Assembly: GCA_015179125.1 (NCBI GenBank)
Contig: WHVA01000214.1
Span: forward strand, 1-64,000
DNA length: 64,000 nt
Direction: 5' to 3'
From: Gautieria morchelliformis
Taxonomy: Eukaryota; Basidiomycota; Agaricomycetes; Gomphales; Gomphaceae
Part shown: positions 22,340 through 34,030 of the stretch, piece after piece
How the letters are laid out: the number at the start of each line of letters is the position of its first letter
How positions within the stretch are numbered: the stretch's first letter is position 1
Program-made: the position numbers and the translations under genes
The notes under the pieces: model-generated
What the model saw: the letters and a program-made list of their open reading frames with translations, nothing else
What the model was told of the DNA's origin: nothing
Database searches by the model: none

Positions 22340-24465
22340 ATGGCTGATACCTCTCGCATCGGTGTGGCCGCCATTGCAGCCCTCATATCGATATCTTTGA
22401 CTGTAATCTACCGTATCACTCGTCGGGGGTCTGTTAAGCTCCCCCCCGGCCCTCCTGGACTACCCATCATCGGAAATCTGTTCGACATCGCAAAAGAGGA
22501 CGATCCTTTTCCATGGGCAGACCACCTTGAGCGTTTCGGTACATACTATACTCCCATGGCACATAGTCAGCACTCACTAACCTCATGCATTAATTACAGG
22601 GCCGATCAGCAGCGTCAGCGTATTCGGGAAGACTGTAGTCGTTCTGAATGACCTCCAAACCGCCATCGACCTCTTGGACCAGCGTTCGACTGTCTATTCG
22701 GGTCGTCCCATCTTCACATTCGCCGGGGATATGTATGTGGTGCTTCTGTGCTTCCCACCCCGCTGTCTGACCCTGTACTGTAGGATAGGCTGGGACAAAC
22801 AGATGATAATGTCGCAGAACGGTCCGCATTTCCGCTACATGCGGAGGCTCTTGAAGTCGTACATCGGCACAAAATCTGCCATCACGGCTTTCGAACACCT
22901 TCAGGAAACGGAAACGCGAGTTTTTCTGCTGCGCGAATTGACCAAGACCGATACCTTGATTCCCAACCTCCGTTTGTTAGGGTTTTACAGATGAATGTCC
23001 AAGTAGGCTAGTGCTGAACCGTCTCTTGTTTAGGACCGCAGGCGCAATCGCGCTTCGGATCTCGCACGGATATTCCATCGAGACGGATAAGCCGGATCCT
23101 CTTGTTGGCCTTGTTCAAACCGCGGCAAAGGAGTTTTACATAGCAACAAGGCCCGGTGCTTGGCTGGTCGACACTTTCCCGATCCGTACGTATTTTCTAC
23201 TGCCATGCTATCAACGTCTAGCTGGTCTCATAATTTCACCCAAGTCAAGCATATTCCCGATTGGACCCCCGGGGCCTACTTCAAACGGGTGGGCCGTCTA
23301 TACTTTAAGCATAACATGGAACAGGCTGGGAGGCCTCATGCCTTCGTCAAGCGCAGCATGGTACGTCCAAGTCGTTGGTATACTTATAGCTCTATAACCT
23401 TCCAACAGGCTATCGGAGACGTGTACCCATCTTTCACGTCAAATATGCTTCTTGAACCCGGCCTGGATGAGGAGCGGGAGACTGCAATAAAGTGGGCGGC
23501 CAATTCGATCTATGGCGGAGGAACCGATCCGGTGTGTGGTCTGTGGGCAGTATGTCAACGGATGCTGAGTCGAGGTCACCCAGAGTGTTGCTGCACTTAG
23601 CACTTTCTTCCTCCTCATGATTATCCACCCCGACATTCAGCAGCGAGCTAGAGAGGAGCTCGATAGTGTAGTGGGAACACAGCGGCTGCCCTCATTTAGT
23701 GATCGACCTAAACTAACATATGTGGACGCCCTCGTCAAAGAACTCTTGCGATGGCACCCTGTCGGTCGCATAGGTGCAGTCTTCTTCATTCGACGTATGT
23801 CGACTACCATCTCACTTGAGCCATTAGGGATCCCTCACCGTGCTGTACAAGAGGACATATACAAGGGCTACCGCATTCCAAAAGATTCCGTAATCCTGCC
23901 TCATATGTGGTAGGTGTTTTGCTGGCCGTCTTCGACTAGTGGTTATTCAACAAATTACCAGGAACTTCACGCGTGATCCTTCTATTTATGCTGACCCCTC
24001 AGTGTTCAACCCCTCTCGATTCCTGCCGGAGGGCGGTAGAAAGCCAGAGCTGGACCCAAATTCGTTCATCTTCGGATTTGGCAGGCGGTGAGTTCATTAA
24101 TTTTGTCCACGCGCATTTGATTCATCTGAATGAACCTTACAGTGCATGCCCTGGCCAAGACTTCGCCAATGCGAGCATGTTCATTACTCTTTCTATGACA
24201 CTTTCTGTCTTCCTTGTTTGCAAAGGGAAGGATGCAAACGGTGTCGAAATCGCACCTGGGCTCGATTTTAACATTGGAACCGTGTGGTGAGTGTGCTCAG
24301 GTCTTTCTGTTTGATATTGCCTTGATGTATGCTGTTGATAGTCATCCCAAACCGTACCCTTACGAGTTGAAGTGTCGCTCGCCCGAAGCAGAGGCGTTAA
24401 TACGTTCGGTTACCGAACTGGACGAAATGAAACAATGGCGGGGCGGCAATGGCGTAGAATTGTGA
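22340..24465 (+). CDS. cytochrome P450 monooxygenase
   Basis: Membrane-anchored haem monooxygenase, with about ten introns and about 500 aa. The N terminus (ATG 22340) is MADTSRIG followed by a hydrophobic anchor, a basic patch ITRRGSVK and the hinge [13 protein letters not shown]. Exon 1 ends 22538, exon 2 is 22600-22732, and exon 3 starts 22784 ([21 protein letters not shown]-helix region). The I-helix reads YGGGTDP then TVAALSTFF, replacing the usual AGxDTT. The K-helix ELLRW gives ExxR; then [20 protein letters not shown] (PERF region) and [14 protein letters not shown], the haem-cysteine loop, split by an intron after FGFGRR. It resembles basidiomycete P450s annotated as O-methylsterigmatocystin oxidoreductase-like. 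No stop disrupts the spliced frame. Substrate unknown; a role in tailoring the UbiA product is inference. Confidence 0.88.
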
Positions 24466-24750
24466 AATGTATTGTACCCTTAGATTTGGAATGTCGCTCG
24501 CTCGTTGGTTACTGAACTGGAAGAAGTGAAACAACGGCGAGGCGCCAATGGCGTTGAATTGTGAAATATATTGTACCTTTAAGATTTGAAATGACGCTCG
24601 CTCGAAGCAGAGTTATTGATACGTTGAGTCGGTACCGAACGGGAAGAAGGGGAACAATGGCGAAGTGGCAATGGCGTTGAATGGTGAAATATATTGTACC
24701 TTTACGCTTTGAAATGTCGCTCCCTCGAAGCAGGTGTTGATACGGGACAT
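24369..24750 (+). repeat. tandem copies of the P450 3' end
   Basis: The last ~120 bp of the P450 gene, stop codon included, is followed by two further diverged copies and a partial one, starting near 24369, 24488, 24591 and 24714. Each has a GTCGCTCGCTCG-like head, a CAATGGCGTTGAATTGTG-like middle and a TATTGTACCTTT-like end. The copies are not translated after the first stop. Confidence 0.75.
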
Positions 24751-25613
24751 GATCATGGCACTTTTTAGGCAGCAGTTCTGACACCGGCGAATTCCGCACG
24801 CCTGCTCCCGCGGTGCTACGCGGAGAAACACACGTGTGACGCATCCGTGTTGGAAACAGCTCTCTCGTTTCTCGTTGTCAACTTCACCGCTCGCATAGGC
24901 TCGAACCATGGACGGTCACTGCCGCGTCTCTCAGTGGGAGAACCACTCTTAGCATCGTTATTCGCCCCTGTGGATCACGCTTGCCGCTTCCTGTTCAGTG
25001 TAGTTGGCACGCTTCAGTCGCTGCGTCCCTGCCTCCCTCTCCCCTCAAATCCCTGCATGTCATGAGGCACGACTCAAGGGGTTTTCCCTACGGGTTTTCA
25101 CTGCTCCATACCATCGCGGTCAGGTTCGTATTTCACCCTGTTTCTCCCATGTATAGTATGTACAGTATACTCTTCTCAATCTTGATCAATTTTCGCTTGC
25201 GGTGCCTCGCAACGCACCGACGTCCTGTAAATAAACCCTTAGAGTCGCTTCGCGCGACCAGCGGAATTTGCACACCTCTTGCAATAGATGCGTGTCTCCA
25301 CAGCTACACAGCTTATCCTAGCTGTTTACGGTCGATCAAATTTTGTGGCCGGCGCGATGGCGATCGGGGCCCCATCGGGTTGGCGGAATAACTGAGGCAC
25401 CGATATGTACAGTGATGTTGCGGCACCTGTAAAAATCAAGGACAGATCTTGACAGTTAGATGCCCCGAGCAACTTGATTATGTCATCTGATCCTGTACTG
25501 ATGAATTTGACAGATTCTGGCTTTGTGTAACTCTATGTCCCGTGACCCTACACGATTACATTCGGATGTAAAAACCCACCGTGCACTCAGCTCTACAGGT
25601 CGTCGACGCCGCA
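24751..25613. other. intergenic, nothing recognised
   Basis: Upstream region of the FAD monooxygenase gene; no supportable gene in it. Confidence 0.35.
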
Positions 25614-27756
25614 ATGTCTCAAGTCTTCTCTGACACAAAGTCAACCAGCCTAGCGGTCGCGCTCTTTGCAGTCACAGCGCTTGCATTTTACCGACGCGTT
25701 CTGCGGCCTCCACCGACGCCCTTTTGGGGAGAAGATCTTGCTCTCCTGGGTGTTACAAGAGATGTCAAGTATCGTGGGACTGCGGTCGTCTGTGGCGCGA
25801 GGTGAGTTCTCCGCACTTCGCACAGAATCTCCTGATTTGGTATCAGCGTTTCGGGCACGTTGACAGCGCGAATCTGCGCCGACCATTTCGACAAAGTCAT
25901 TTTGGTAGACTCCCCCGGTCAAGCTAAAACACGGTCTTATCAGCAAGAGCACCCACATGGTATGTGCAGATATCGTCGTGCTTTCAATGGTCTCGTGTAC
26001 TCATGCTCAGGCACAGCGTATCTTATTTTCATGCTGGATGTTCTGGCGAGACTTTGGCCTTCATTCCTCCAAGAAGCTGAGCATAGCGGCGGAGTGTAAC
26101 TCTAATTATTGGCTTTGTCTATTTAATGTCTCATGTGTGTCTCCAGGAGAACACCGGCAGACTTTCAGATTCATCACGGGGGCATCAGCATTCCTGCACC
26201 GCACAAGGCATTCCCTTCCGCGAAGCTCCCCGAGACCATCTTGCTTAGACGCGCAACCCTCGACGCGCTGCTCCACCGACTCCTTTTTAGACACCAAAGT
26301 AATGTCAAACGCTACCTTGGAACCGTAGTTAGATTGAATCCCTCACAAGAGACCAAGCGTCGCCTGGGTTCGGTCGTTGTGCGTAGCACAGACGGTGTTG
26401 AGGAAATTATTGAAGACCCTGCTCTGGTTGTCGGTATGGGGGTGTTTTAGATTGCCATTTACACGTACTCATTAATTAACCCAGACTGCACCGGCGGTCT
26501 GCAAGCCGGGCTCAAGTGGTTGCCGGAAGCGGGGTACAATCTCGCCGACAATCTGCGCACAAGCTACGATCCGAAAACCCGCTACTTCACAACCACGTTC
26601 ACAGTCTCGGATGAGCTCAAGGGCAGGCTCCCTATTCCAGGCGGCTACTCGCAAGCTGGGGCTATCTACGGGTTTGGGGCCGACGTTACTTATGGCAACA
26701 CCGGGTTTGTAATCACTAGAATGGACAACGATACCAGTAAGAGATCGATCCATATATCTTCTGCTCACCTCACAGATGTATTTTCCAGTCCTGGTCTGCT
26801 GTTTCGGCTGGGGTAAATTCGACGTCCCCAAGACAGTCGATGATATTATACAACACGTCCGATCGGTCCAAGGGCCCGGCAAAGTACCAACATGGGTGCT
26901 TGAACTGGTTGAAATTCTCTCGAGCGAAGCCCAGCACGATTGTAAATATCTGCGCTTATGTGAGTCTTACAACCCCTATTACCAACGCGGTGGAAGCTGA
27001 TCGATGCCGCTAGCTCCATGTTCATTCATCAAATATCACACCGCGCCCAATATTCCGTCCAACTTTGTTGCCGTTGGTGATTCTTTGCTGCAGCTGAACC
27101 CGGCTTTCGGGTTCGTACGCACACGACAACATCGCCGTGGTTCCAGTCGGCTGACTTTTTGTTTTTGTTTTTTTGAAGTCAAGGCTGCAGCAAAGCGGCG
27201 ATTCAAGTGACAGCTCTAAACGCCTTGCTTTCTCGCCCACATCGTCCTTCCTATCTTCCGGACGATTTCTCACAGACCTTCTTCCGGCGTTCCGCGGAGT
27301 ACTTAGAACCTGTTTGGTGAGTCTCACGCCGGCTAGTACTCTTAAGCGATTGCTCATGTTCGCATCTTACAGGGATGCGACTAAAGCAATAGGTCAGTAC
27401 ACCTCCTTCGCTTCGGTTGGTCGGGAATAGGTCTAATCTCTCTTTTTGTCTACCTACAGATTATGGCTACCCATCCACCACGCCTATTTCGGGAGAAGCA
27501 CACAGTAAGGGCGCATTCATCAGATGGTACATGACCCAAGTTATGTTAGCCGCCATTCATGTAGGTTTTAGAACCCCCCGATCCGTGGAAACATGCTTAT
27601 TGAAATGCATACTCTCAGAACCTCAACGTCTCTCTCGTCATGTTCAACGTGCAAATGTTCTCTGCGCCGGGCACTAGTCTTATATCTCCGAGCATATTGT
27701 GGTCTGTGGGCTCCGCATCCTTAAAGAGATTCCTACAAAGTATCAGCAGCATTTAA
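25614..27756 (+). CDS. FAD-dependent monooxygenase / oxidoreductase
   Basis: Multi-exon gene of the squalene-epoxidase / geranylgeranyl-reductase-like flavoprotein fold. ATG is at 25614, followed by an N-terminal hydrophobic segment (LAVALFAVTALAFY). Across the first intron the frame reads TAVVCGASVSGTLTARICAD, a GxSxxG dinucleotide-binding loop, then DKVILVDS. Later exons give FMLDVLARLWPSFL, ILLRRATLDALLHRLL, VDCTGGLQAGLKWLPEAGY, GDSLLQLNPAFGQGCSKA (the GD...NPxxGQG flavin motif, split by an intron at the FG) and SPSILWSVGSASLKRF before the stop at 27756. I count about eight introns. All core FAD motifs are present. In fungal meroterpenoid pathways related enzymes epoxidise the prenyl chain; that role here is inferred only from the UbiA and P450 neighbours. 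Confidence 0.8.
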
Positions 27757-27959
27757 CGCCATGTAGGCTAGATGTATACAAGTGCCAAGTATTTACGGTG
27801 AGTAGATTGTAGAGATTATGTACAGTGAACCACAATAGAGCAATTTTGACTCCAATAATGACTGGCTTTGGCATACTCTGACTGTACCAGTAAATACTAG
27901 CAACCTGCAAAAATTTATTAGAACTAATAAACACCGCGTGACCCTCACGCGACGCTCTG

Positions 27960-28217
27960 TTACCACACGCTATGAATACCGTTAGGAGTGAAACCGATAA
28001 TGATGCCGCAAACGATAGTTTCAGAGACAGCCCTCACTGTGAGACGTCCCCCATGCCTGAGTGGGAGTGAGCTAGCTAGGATGGAGTGGGAACTGACGTA
28101 CCTTTGTAATACATGCGAGCGATGGCGGGAGAGATGAGATGCCTCATGCAACGACACAGCCGAGTTGATGCCACGGGCCACGTTCCCAACAGCGGGAGCA
28201 CCGGCAGTCCTAGTCAT
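27960..28217 (-). CDS. small hypothetical protein, possible
   Basis: From ATG at 28217 the frame begins MTRTAGAPAVGNVARG and ends LTVRAVSETIVCGIIIGFT... at 27960. A short GTACGT...CACTCAG intron would keep the same frame and give about 70 aa with a basic N terminus and one hydrophobic segment, like a small mitochondrial inner-membrane protein. I do not recognise a family, and it may be a chance frame. Confidence 0.25.
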   Translation of the reverse strand: MTRTAGAPAVGNVARGINSAVSLHEASHLSRHRSHVLQRYVSSHSILASSLPLRHGGRLTVRAVSETIVCGIIIGFTPNGIHSVW

Positions 28218-28554
28218 TGATTCTCTCCGTGCGGTTTAGCGAGACTCGCTGAAAAGACAGCTGACGCCGGGAATGTGGACGAGTACAAATTATAAGCGAA
28301 TATCAAGTCAAGCTCCAATGAGATATAGACAGGAATGAACGCATTCTCTGCCAGTACAGTCCGATGGCGGCCCCCCCCCTGGCTGGAGCCGACGCCGGTT
28401 CACCGGGCGGGTTGGCTGAAACATGTGCATGAGGAATCGATCTATGCATCGTGGGGAGATTCTATCCACATTGAGATCTAGAAAGCTTCGCGCCAAGAAA
28501 AATGTCCTTGATGTGTCGGGCGGGGACTTCTAACTTGGACGCAAAAGCAAACGC

Positions 28555-28577
28555 AAAAAAAAAAAAAAAAAAAAAAA
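28555..28577 (+). repeat. poly(A) run of 23
   Basis: An uninterrupted A tract preceded by A-rich sequence. It could be a retroposon tail, but no element body or target duplication was recognised beside it. Confidence 0.8.
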
Positions 28578-29124
28578 GAAGTGAGGGGACTAAATATACT
28601 CGGTTGGAGACTGCCCAATATCTCCGGGACCATGGGCCATGGGCCACACCGGGTGTATGTTAAGACGCGCTGAATGGCAGTTCGTGTTAAATTGTGAGAC
28701 ACGTAGCCAAAGGGGGGTTGGTTATATAAGCAGAAGAGCAGCGGGTGCGGGTGGATAAATGTGAATTGGGATATACTCGGCGATGAGCGAAGTAACTAGC
28801 AAAGCGGGTGGGATGAGGAGTAAGGCAAAGAAGTTGGTGACGACGAGTCTAAATATATTGTAACAGGAATTATCCCAGAATCGATTGGTAATTGAACAGA
28901 TCGACCATCACGAAGAATGTTATTCTTGCTGATCTACGTTAATTTGAATCAAATGCCAAGAGAATAATATTCTGTGAGAACTCCACCGAATAAGCTTGAG
29001 TGTGCTCAAGCTTCGATGTTGTAGGCCAATGCCGTCCAATCATAAGTTGCTCATTTGATTAGGCAACATGGCTTTGTCATTCATGCGTTGACAGTATTTG
29101 GTGCCCAGCACCCGACCGCGACCC

Positions 29125-29382
29125 TCACGCGTTTACTCGGAGCCAGCCGACCTCGACTCTCAATTCTGGGAATATGTACGCAACAGGGAAGTTCTACTAC
29201 TGAACACCGTTGCCATCATGACAGTACCCTGGCGCTATACCCTATCACACTTCACAGACGACGCCGCACGCGAGCGCGCTAGCTACTTATATCTCGAGCC
29301 AGCTTCTCGCTCAGGTGATGCTGCGTACGTACGCCATGGGATCACGTCACACATGAGCGCTTCATTCCATCTTTCCCTTTAG
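29125..29382 (+). CDS. open frame of unknown identity, possible exon
   Basis: The frame contains DLDSQFWEYVRNREVLLLN and MTVPWRYTLSHFTDDAARE, which has a protein-like composition, yet no family is recognised and no start or splice partner is obvious. It lies about 300 bp upstream of the AIF2-like gene and could be an upstream exon, a remnant or chance. Confidence 0.2.
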   Translation, partial: SRVYSEPADLDSQFWEYVRNREVLLLNTVAIMTVPWRYTLSHFTDDAARERASYLYLEPASRSGDAAYVRHGITSHMSASFHLSL

Positions 29383-29689
29383 GCGTTGGCGTTGAGCCTC
29401 GTTGAAGTCGGGTGCTGCATGCCGGTGCCATTGTGCCAGTACTGCTGGTGGAACGGTCGAGAACGTTAGGCATGTGCCAACGGCGCATAGGCCGCGCTGC
29501 TACGCTATCCTAACCTTCCCACGGATGACAAAACTCAAAACCAAATGCGGTCAGCTTACTGCATCTTTTGATTGGAGTGTAAGTATTACGAGCACTTGCT
29601 TACGAGGAGACGACCCTTCCATTCGTATATCTATAAACACGCGACCACCGCCTGAGCTCCACCCCTTTGATCCACCTGAACCTCTAGCA

Positions 29690-31053
29690 ATGTCAAAAAA
29701 GGCTGATGACCAAAAGACAGTCGTCGTCGTAGGTGGAGGCCATGCGGGCGTTCATACCTCCCGCCCTCTGTCCCTAGCACTTGACCCGTCCAAGTACAAG
29801 CTCATCCTCGTAAACCCTCGTCCATACCGTATCATTCTTCCCGCCGCTCTCCGCCTCGTCGTATCCGATAGGGATAACCTTGAAGAAACAGCGCTCGTAC
29901 CGTACGACAAGCTTTTCCACAACAACAACGGAACACTGGTCGAGGACGTCGTCACTGCTGTCCAACAAGAGCCCGGTGCAAAAAGCGGCGTGCTTCAGCT
30001 TCGCAGTGGCGAGAGCATATCATACGATATCTTGGTCCTCGCCACAGGCGCTGCATGGCAGGGCCCTATCGCATTTCCCGACGATGCGGAAGATGTCAAA
30101 AAGTTTATCGTGAGCAGCCGTGAACGATATGCAAAGTCAAACGAATTCGTGCTGGCTGGTGGAGGTGCCGTGGGAGTCGGTAAGCTTTTATTACACTTTG
30201 TGCAGGTTTACAGCCATTCACTCACGGCTTCTTCCTGCAGAGCTGGCTGGGGAAATCAAGGATATGTGGCCCGTACAGTACCTCAGGACTCAATATGTTC
30301 TTCCGCTTCTGACGTCCAACTCCCACAGAAAAAGAAGGTCACCATAGTGCACAACTCCTCGCAACTACTGAACGGTGCATACCCCGCGAAATATCGTGGT
30401 GCTGTTGAAAAGGCCGTGCGGGCCCGCGGGATAGAAATTTTGTTAGACGATGAGATCTCTTCTGTGCCAGAAGACGGAAATCCCGTCGATGGCAAGGTCT
30501 CCACGAAAAAAGGCAAAGTTTTAACGGCTGACTACGTCGTACGCACTTTCTGCTCAGTCTCACAAAACAGCATTCTGCTCACTACGTGTCCCAGGTGAGA
30601 ACATGGGGTGCACGTGCCAATACTGGGTTTGTCGCCTCGCTGGGCTCCGACGTCCTGACGAACACGGGCACCGTCAAGATTAAACCCACATTCCAATTGT
30701 CCAACTACGCTAACATCTTCGCTGCCGGAGATATCATCGAGTGGGATGAGCAGAAGCAGGCCGCGAAAGCTAAAAATCACGGCGCTATCATTGCGGCCAA
30801 CATTGTCAACTATTTCACCGGGAAACCCCTCAAGGACTACAAGGGCTCTCCCGAGTTGATTGCTTTAACTAATGGCAAGGTACGTTAGATCCCACGTCTC
30901 GATACTTCAGCCCACATTGACGCCCCTCTCCAGGAGGGCGGCGTGTCATATTTTGGCTTGCTATGGGGCCTTATGTTTGGTGCCTGGGTCACTCGTCTTA
31001 TCAAGTCAAGAAGCCTGGGTGTCCCATTCTTTAGAGGGGAAATGGGAAAGTAG
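29690..31053 (+). CDS. AIF2/AMID-like FAD/NAD(P) oxidoreductase
   Basis: A pyridine-nucleotide-disulphide oxidoreductase-fold flavoprotein of about 400 aa, relative of AMID (apoptosis-inducing factor 2) and NDH-2 type enzymes. Exon 1 (29690-30179) starts MSKKADDQKTVVVVGGGHAG, the FAD-binding GxGxxG; ILVLATGAAW closes that half. Exon 2 (30241-30272) completes GGGAVGVELAGEIKDMWP, the NAD-binding loop. Exon 3, from 30329, reads KKKVTIVHNSSQLL. A later exon has ANIFAAGDIIEWDEQKQAAK, the second FAD motif, and the last exon reads GGVSYFGLLWGLMFGAW, a C-terminal membrane-associating segment, stopping at 31053. The frame is intact through five exons. Longer upstream frames from 29402 look like untranslated leader, so 29690 was chosen as start. 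Substrate unknown. Confidence 0.88.
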
Positions 31054-31290
31054 TCAGGACATTACGATAGCGATGCTCCTTACTAAGTTTAGTTTTCCCA
31101 TTTCATTCTCCACACATTTTTTCGCTCTGCATGTATATATGTTCCTCTTTAGCCTTTGGCACTAATTCTTAAGATACATTTACGTTGGCAGAGACTTTAT
31201 TCTCTTGGTTCTCGCCTCGGAGCCGAGCATTGGCGCATAGCTTGGTAAGCCATCCATATATGGCACTCAATGTTGATACTTACTAGATGT
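31054..31290. other. short spacer
   Basis: 3' flank of the oxidoreductase gene; no feature seen. Confidence 0.3.
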
Positions 31291-31415
31291 AGGGCCGCGG
31301 TGCCGCCAGTACCCCTTGCTTGCAAGAGCATGTAAGTATGCTTGCTAAGCATAATGAGCTCGGAAAAAGGTGTCAGATTTCCCACGATTTATCGGTTCCC
31401 AGTGCCCTTGACAAT
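31291..31415 (+). repeat. short dispersed repeat, copy 2
   Basis: Matches 17121-17266 at both ends (AGGGCCGCGGTG start; CCCAGTGCCCTTGAC end) with a diverged middle containing AAGGTGTCAGATTTCCC. Confidence 0.45.
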
Positions 31416-32245
31416 CCTGCCCGCATGGGACTTCGACTTCATTTTCGGCTAAAGCGCCACTGGATTTAGCTGCCCCCCATCATGCTGTTATCACCTCAAA
31501 ATTGGACTTTGTTTGGCGAGTCTTGTGGCATCGTCGAGTTCTGCAGCTATACGCTTTCCTGCGAGCTGAAGCCGCAGGCCGCTGCGTCAAACAGAGCGCC
31601 GCTGGGCAGACCACAACCTTTGCACCTACCGCGGACAGCCGTCTCCGTCTCCGAAGGTTGGGCTTCTGAAGAGGGTTGCTAGGAGACCGTCAGGTGTGTA
31701 GCGGTTTCGAGCCGACGAAAGCTCATCAGGGGGATACTGCTACCGCTACCGCTCGCCTTCCAGTCCTTTTTAGGAGTCACTACTTCTGAGCCTTGTGACT
31801 GGTGGGAGTAATTACTAAACGGTCGGTGGGAGTAAACGGTCAGTGCGCGTGAACGGCGCTTTTAGCCATCCGCACAGAGGCCGCTACGGCACTCGTGACC
31901 GACCAGCGGGAAGTGTATGGGTTGGGTGGTACGGAGGCTTCGTCCCAAAGCTTCCTTACCTCAAGCTGACTAACCATAGAGCTGCCGGTAGTTTCCAGTC
32001 CGGCGACAGGTATCCTCGTGTCCAGGCAGCAAGACGATGTTGGACTCATTTTATCAAGTCCCATAACGTCAGTCTGATGCTTTACACGACTTCTCTGCAT
32101 TTGATCATGGCGCTTGCGATATATATATGGGAGTGGCGCTAGTTGCTACCTCTCAGTATAAGTATAATGGATCAAAATGTATCTTGGAGCCTCATTTCCC
32201 ACTGCGCACACACCATAAGGCTCTGGCAGATTGATCATAGCAACC
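31416..32245. other. intergenic, nothing recognised
   Basis: Upstream region of the membrane-protein gene; only short spurious frames. Confidence 0.35.
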
Positions 32246-33308
32246 ATGGAAAAAAGAACCAGGGGTACTTGCGAATTCCTTTCACCCTCCCGCAGATCTG
32301 AACCCAGTGTGAAATTCAGGACCCTCCTGGCTAATACCCCTCCTCGTTTTCCCCTCCATTACTGCGCTCTCGGCCTACCTCATCCGCAATGGCCTCTTCG
32401 TCTCTGGCCTTGGGCATGACACCGGTTCGCAGTGCAACCCAGGCACACCCGCATATAAGATGTATGGCAGGTTTTGTGTCTCAGCCATGGCCTTCCTCGC
32501 CCCTGTGGAGGGCTTGCTCGGCTTCGCATCCACCTACTTCAACTACTTTAACGTCGCCTTTACACCCTTGTACCTTATGATACAGGTCGAAGCCAGCCGC
32601 ATGCATGTGCCGCGCGTCCTGTCCCTGCCGCTGATCACGGGGATATTGCTGCTGTTGTTCACCGCTGGCCCCATAATTCCGCTATACTGCCTCGCTTTTG
32701 TCCTGACTGGTGCGGCATCCGCCCAGAATTCAGACAATGCGACCACCGCGTTCGCCATCAATCGAAACCACGCGGAGGCTATCGCATTCGCCGTCGTCGT
32801 TGGCTATGTCATACCCACGATCGGACTGGCGGCATTCATGGATTTGCCCACCCTCTTAATATGGTTCGGGTTTCATCCTTGGATGTCCCTGTTGAAGGCT
32901 GTTTGGCGCGGCGCGCGAGCAGACACGTCGCAGGTGGATATCGCAATTGTCAAGCGATTGTACGCTATCACCTTTGTGGTAACATCCATCGCCCACATCT
33001 GTGCTGTCCTGGAGAGGAGACACGACCTGGAGGTGCTAAGAAGCTTCTTCCTGCCCCCGTTATCAAACTTGCAGCCAAAGGCAACGGTTTCACCCACCTG
33101 GGTCATGGAGTTGTTCCAATGGGATGCATTGCTCTCAATCGTAGCAGTGATGATGGCGACATTGTGGTTCGCAAAGGATGCGAAGGAACTTTCTCGACTG
33201 CTGATTTGGCACGTTACTGCCACGATGACTGTGGGTCCCAGTGCAAGCATCTGTGGGGCATTCCTGTGGCGAGAAACCTGCCTGGCAAGGAAAATCACAT
33301 CCTCTTAA
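32246..33308 (+). CDS. multi-spanning membrane protein, possible terpene-cyclase type
   Basis: Two exons, 32246-32264 (MEKRTRG) and 32320-33308, join in frame across a GTACTT...TTCAG intron to give 335 aa. The protein opens PSWLIPLLVFPSI, then LIRNGLFVSGLGHDTG, and has about eight hydrophobic spans, ending QWDALLSIVAVMMATLWFA and GPSASICGAFLWRE. The closing QWD...GP...LxWRE arrangement and size recall transmembrane proteins of fungal meroterpenoid clusters (AscF/AscI-type cyclases), which is how I weigh the role. That resemblance is from memory and not verified. Loop residues that could be catalytic (D38-like GHD, E in APVEG, N-S-D-N) are noted but unassigned. The coding frame is clearly intact. 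Alternative: an uncharacterised integral membrane protein or transporter. Confidence 0.65.
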
Positions 33309-34030
33309 CTATGCAGTAAATACCAGGCTCCTATCGTTGTTCTAATTTCAGGTCCTTTCGCACTTCCACTTTTCATCTTATACATTCTTTAGTATACATT
33401 TGTGATGTCTTACATACTGGGTATCTGTATAAATACAAATACTACTGGACTTGTGGAAGTCATCAGTGGATACTGTTTCCAAGTCTTTCCAAGGAGATGA
33501 ATGTGTGATGCCCCCATACGCTCCCTTCTCACTTCTTCGTGAGGCCTAGAACTCTTTAATGTGTTGAAGTAAGAGGTCAATATGAGCATTTATCAGAGCC
33601 GCTACTGTCGTCTTGTTGACAGTGTTCGTCCTCAAGCTCTTTTGACTGGAGCTTGAGTATTCTGGGCTCTGACCATCACCAGTCACTCATCTTTTGGTGT
33701 TGTTCCCTATCGGGGATGGCAATTGATCAACTTCTTGAGTGTTGACCGGCATCCTGACTTGGGTCTTGTCTCGAGGCCCATATGGACAGACGGGGTGTTT
33801 GTGAGGGCAACACTAATGACGAAGCCACAACCAAAGATACTCAAGGAGATAAGAGCCGATACTAGGACAATGACCAACTGTGTAGTGGGTATCCTCAGTT
33901 TATAACTCTACCAACGATAGATACATGGGGACTTGCCTGTGTAGTGGGTATCCTCAGAGATCAAGCTGAGGAAACGCCACCACACGGGCTACAGTCTTAT
34001 AGCGCTGGCAAGGCTTACATAATAGGGGAG
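33309..34030. other. non-coding, with a 61-bp-spaced direct repeat
   Basis: No supported gene. The sequence TGTGTAGTGGGTATCCTCAG occurs twice, near 33880 and 33940. Confidence 0.4.

Noticed and set aside
28480-28702. Phe-rich small proteins on the minus strand
   Set aside because: Created by the poly(A)/poly(T) run.
29402-29689. Upstream extension of the AIF2-like frame
   Set aside because: The extra ~96 residues have no flavoprotein similarity; the conserved protein starts at the ATG at 29690.
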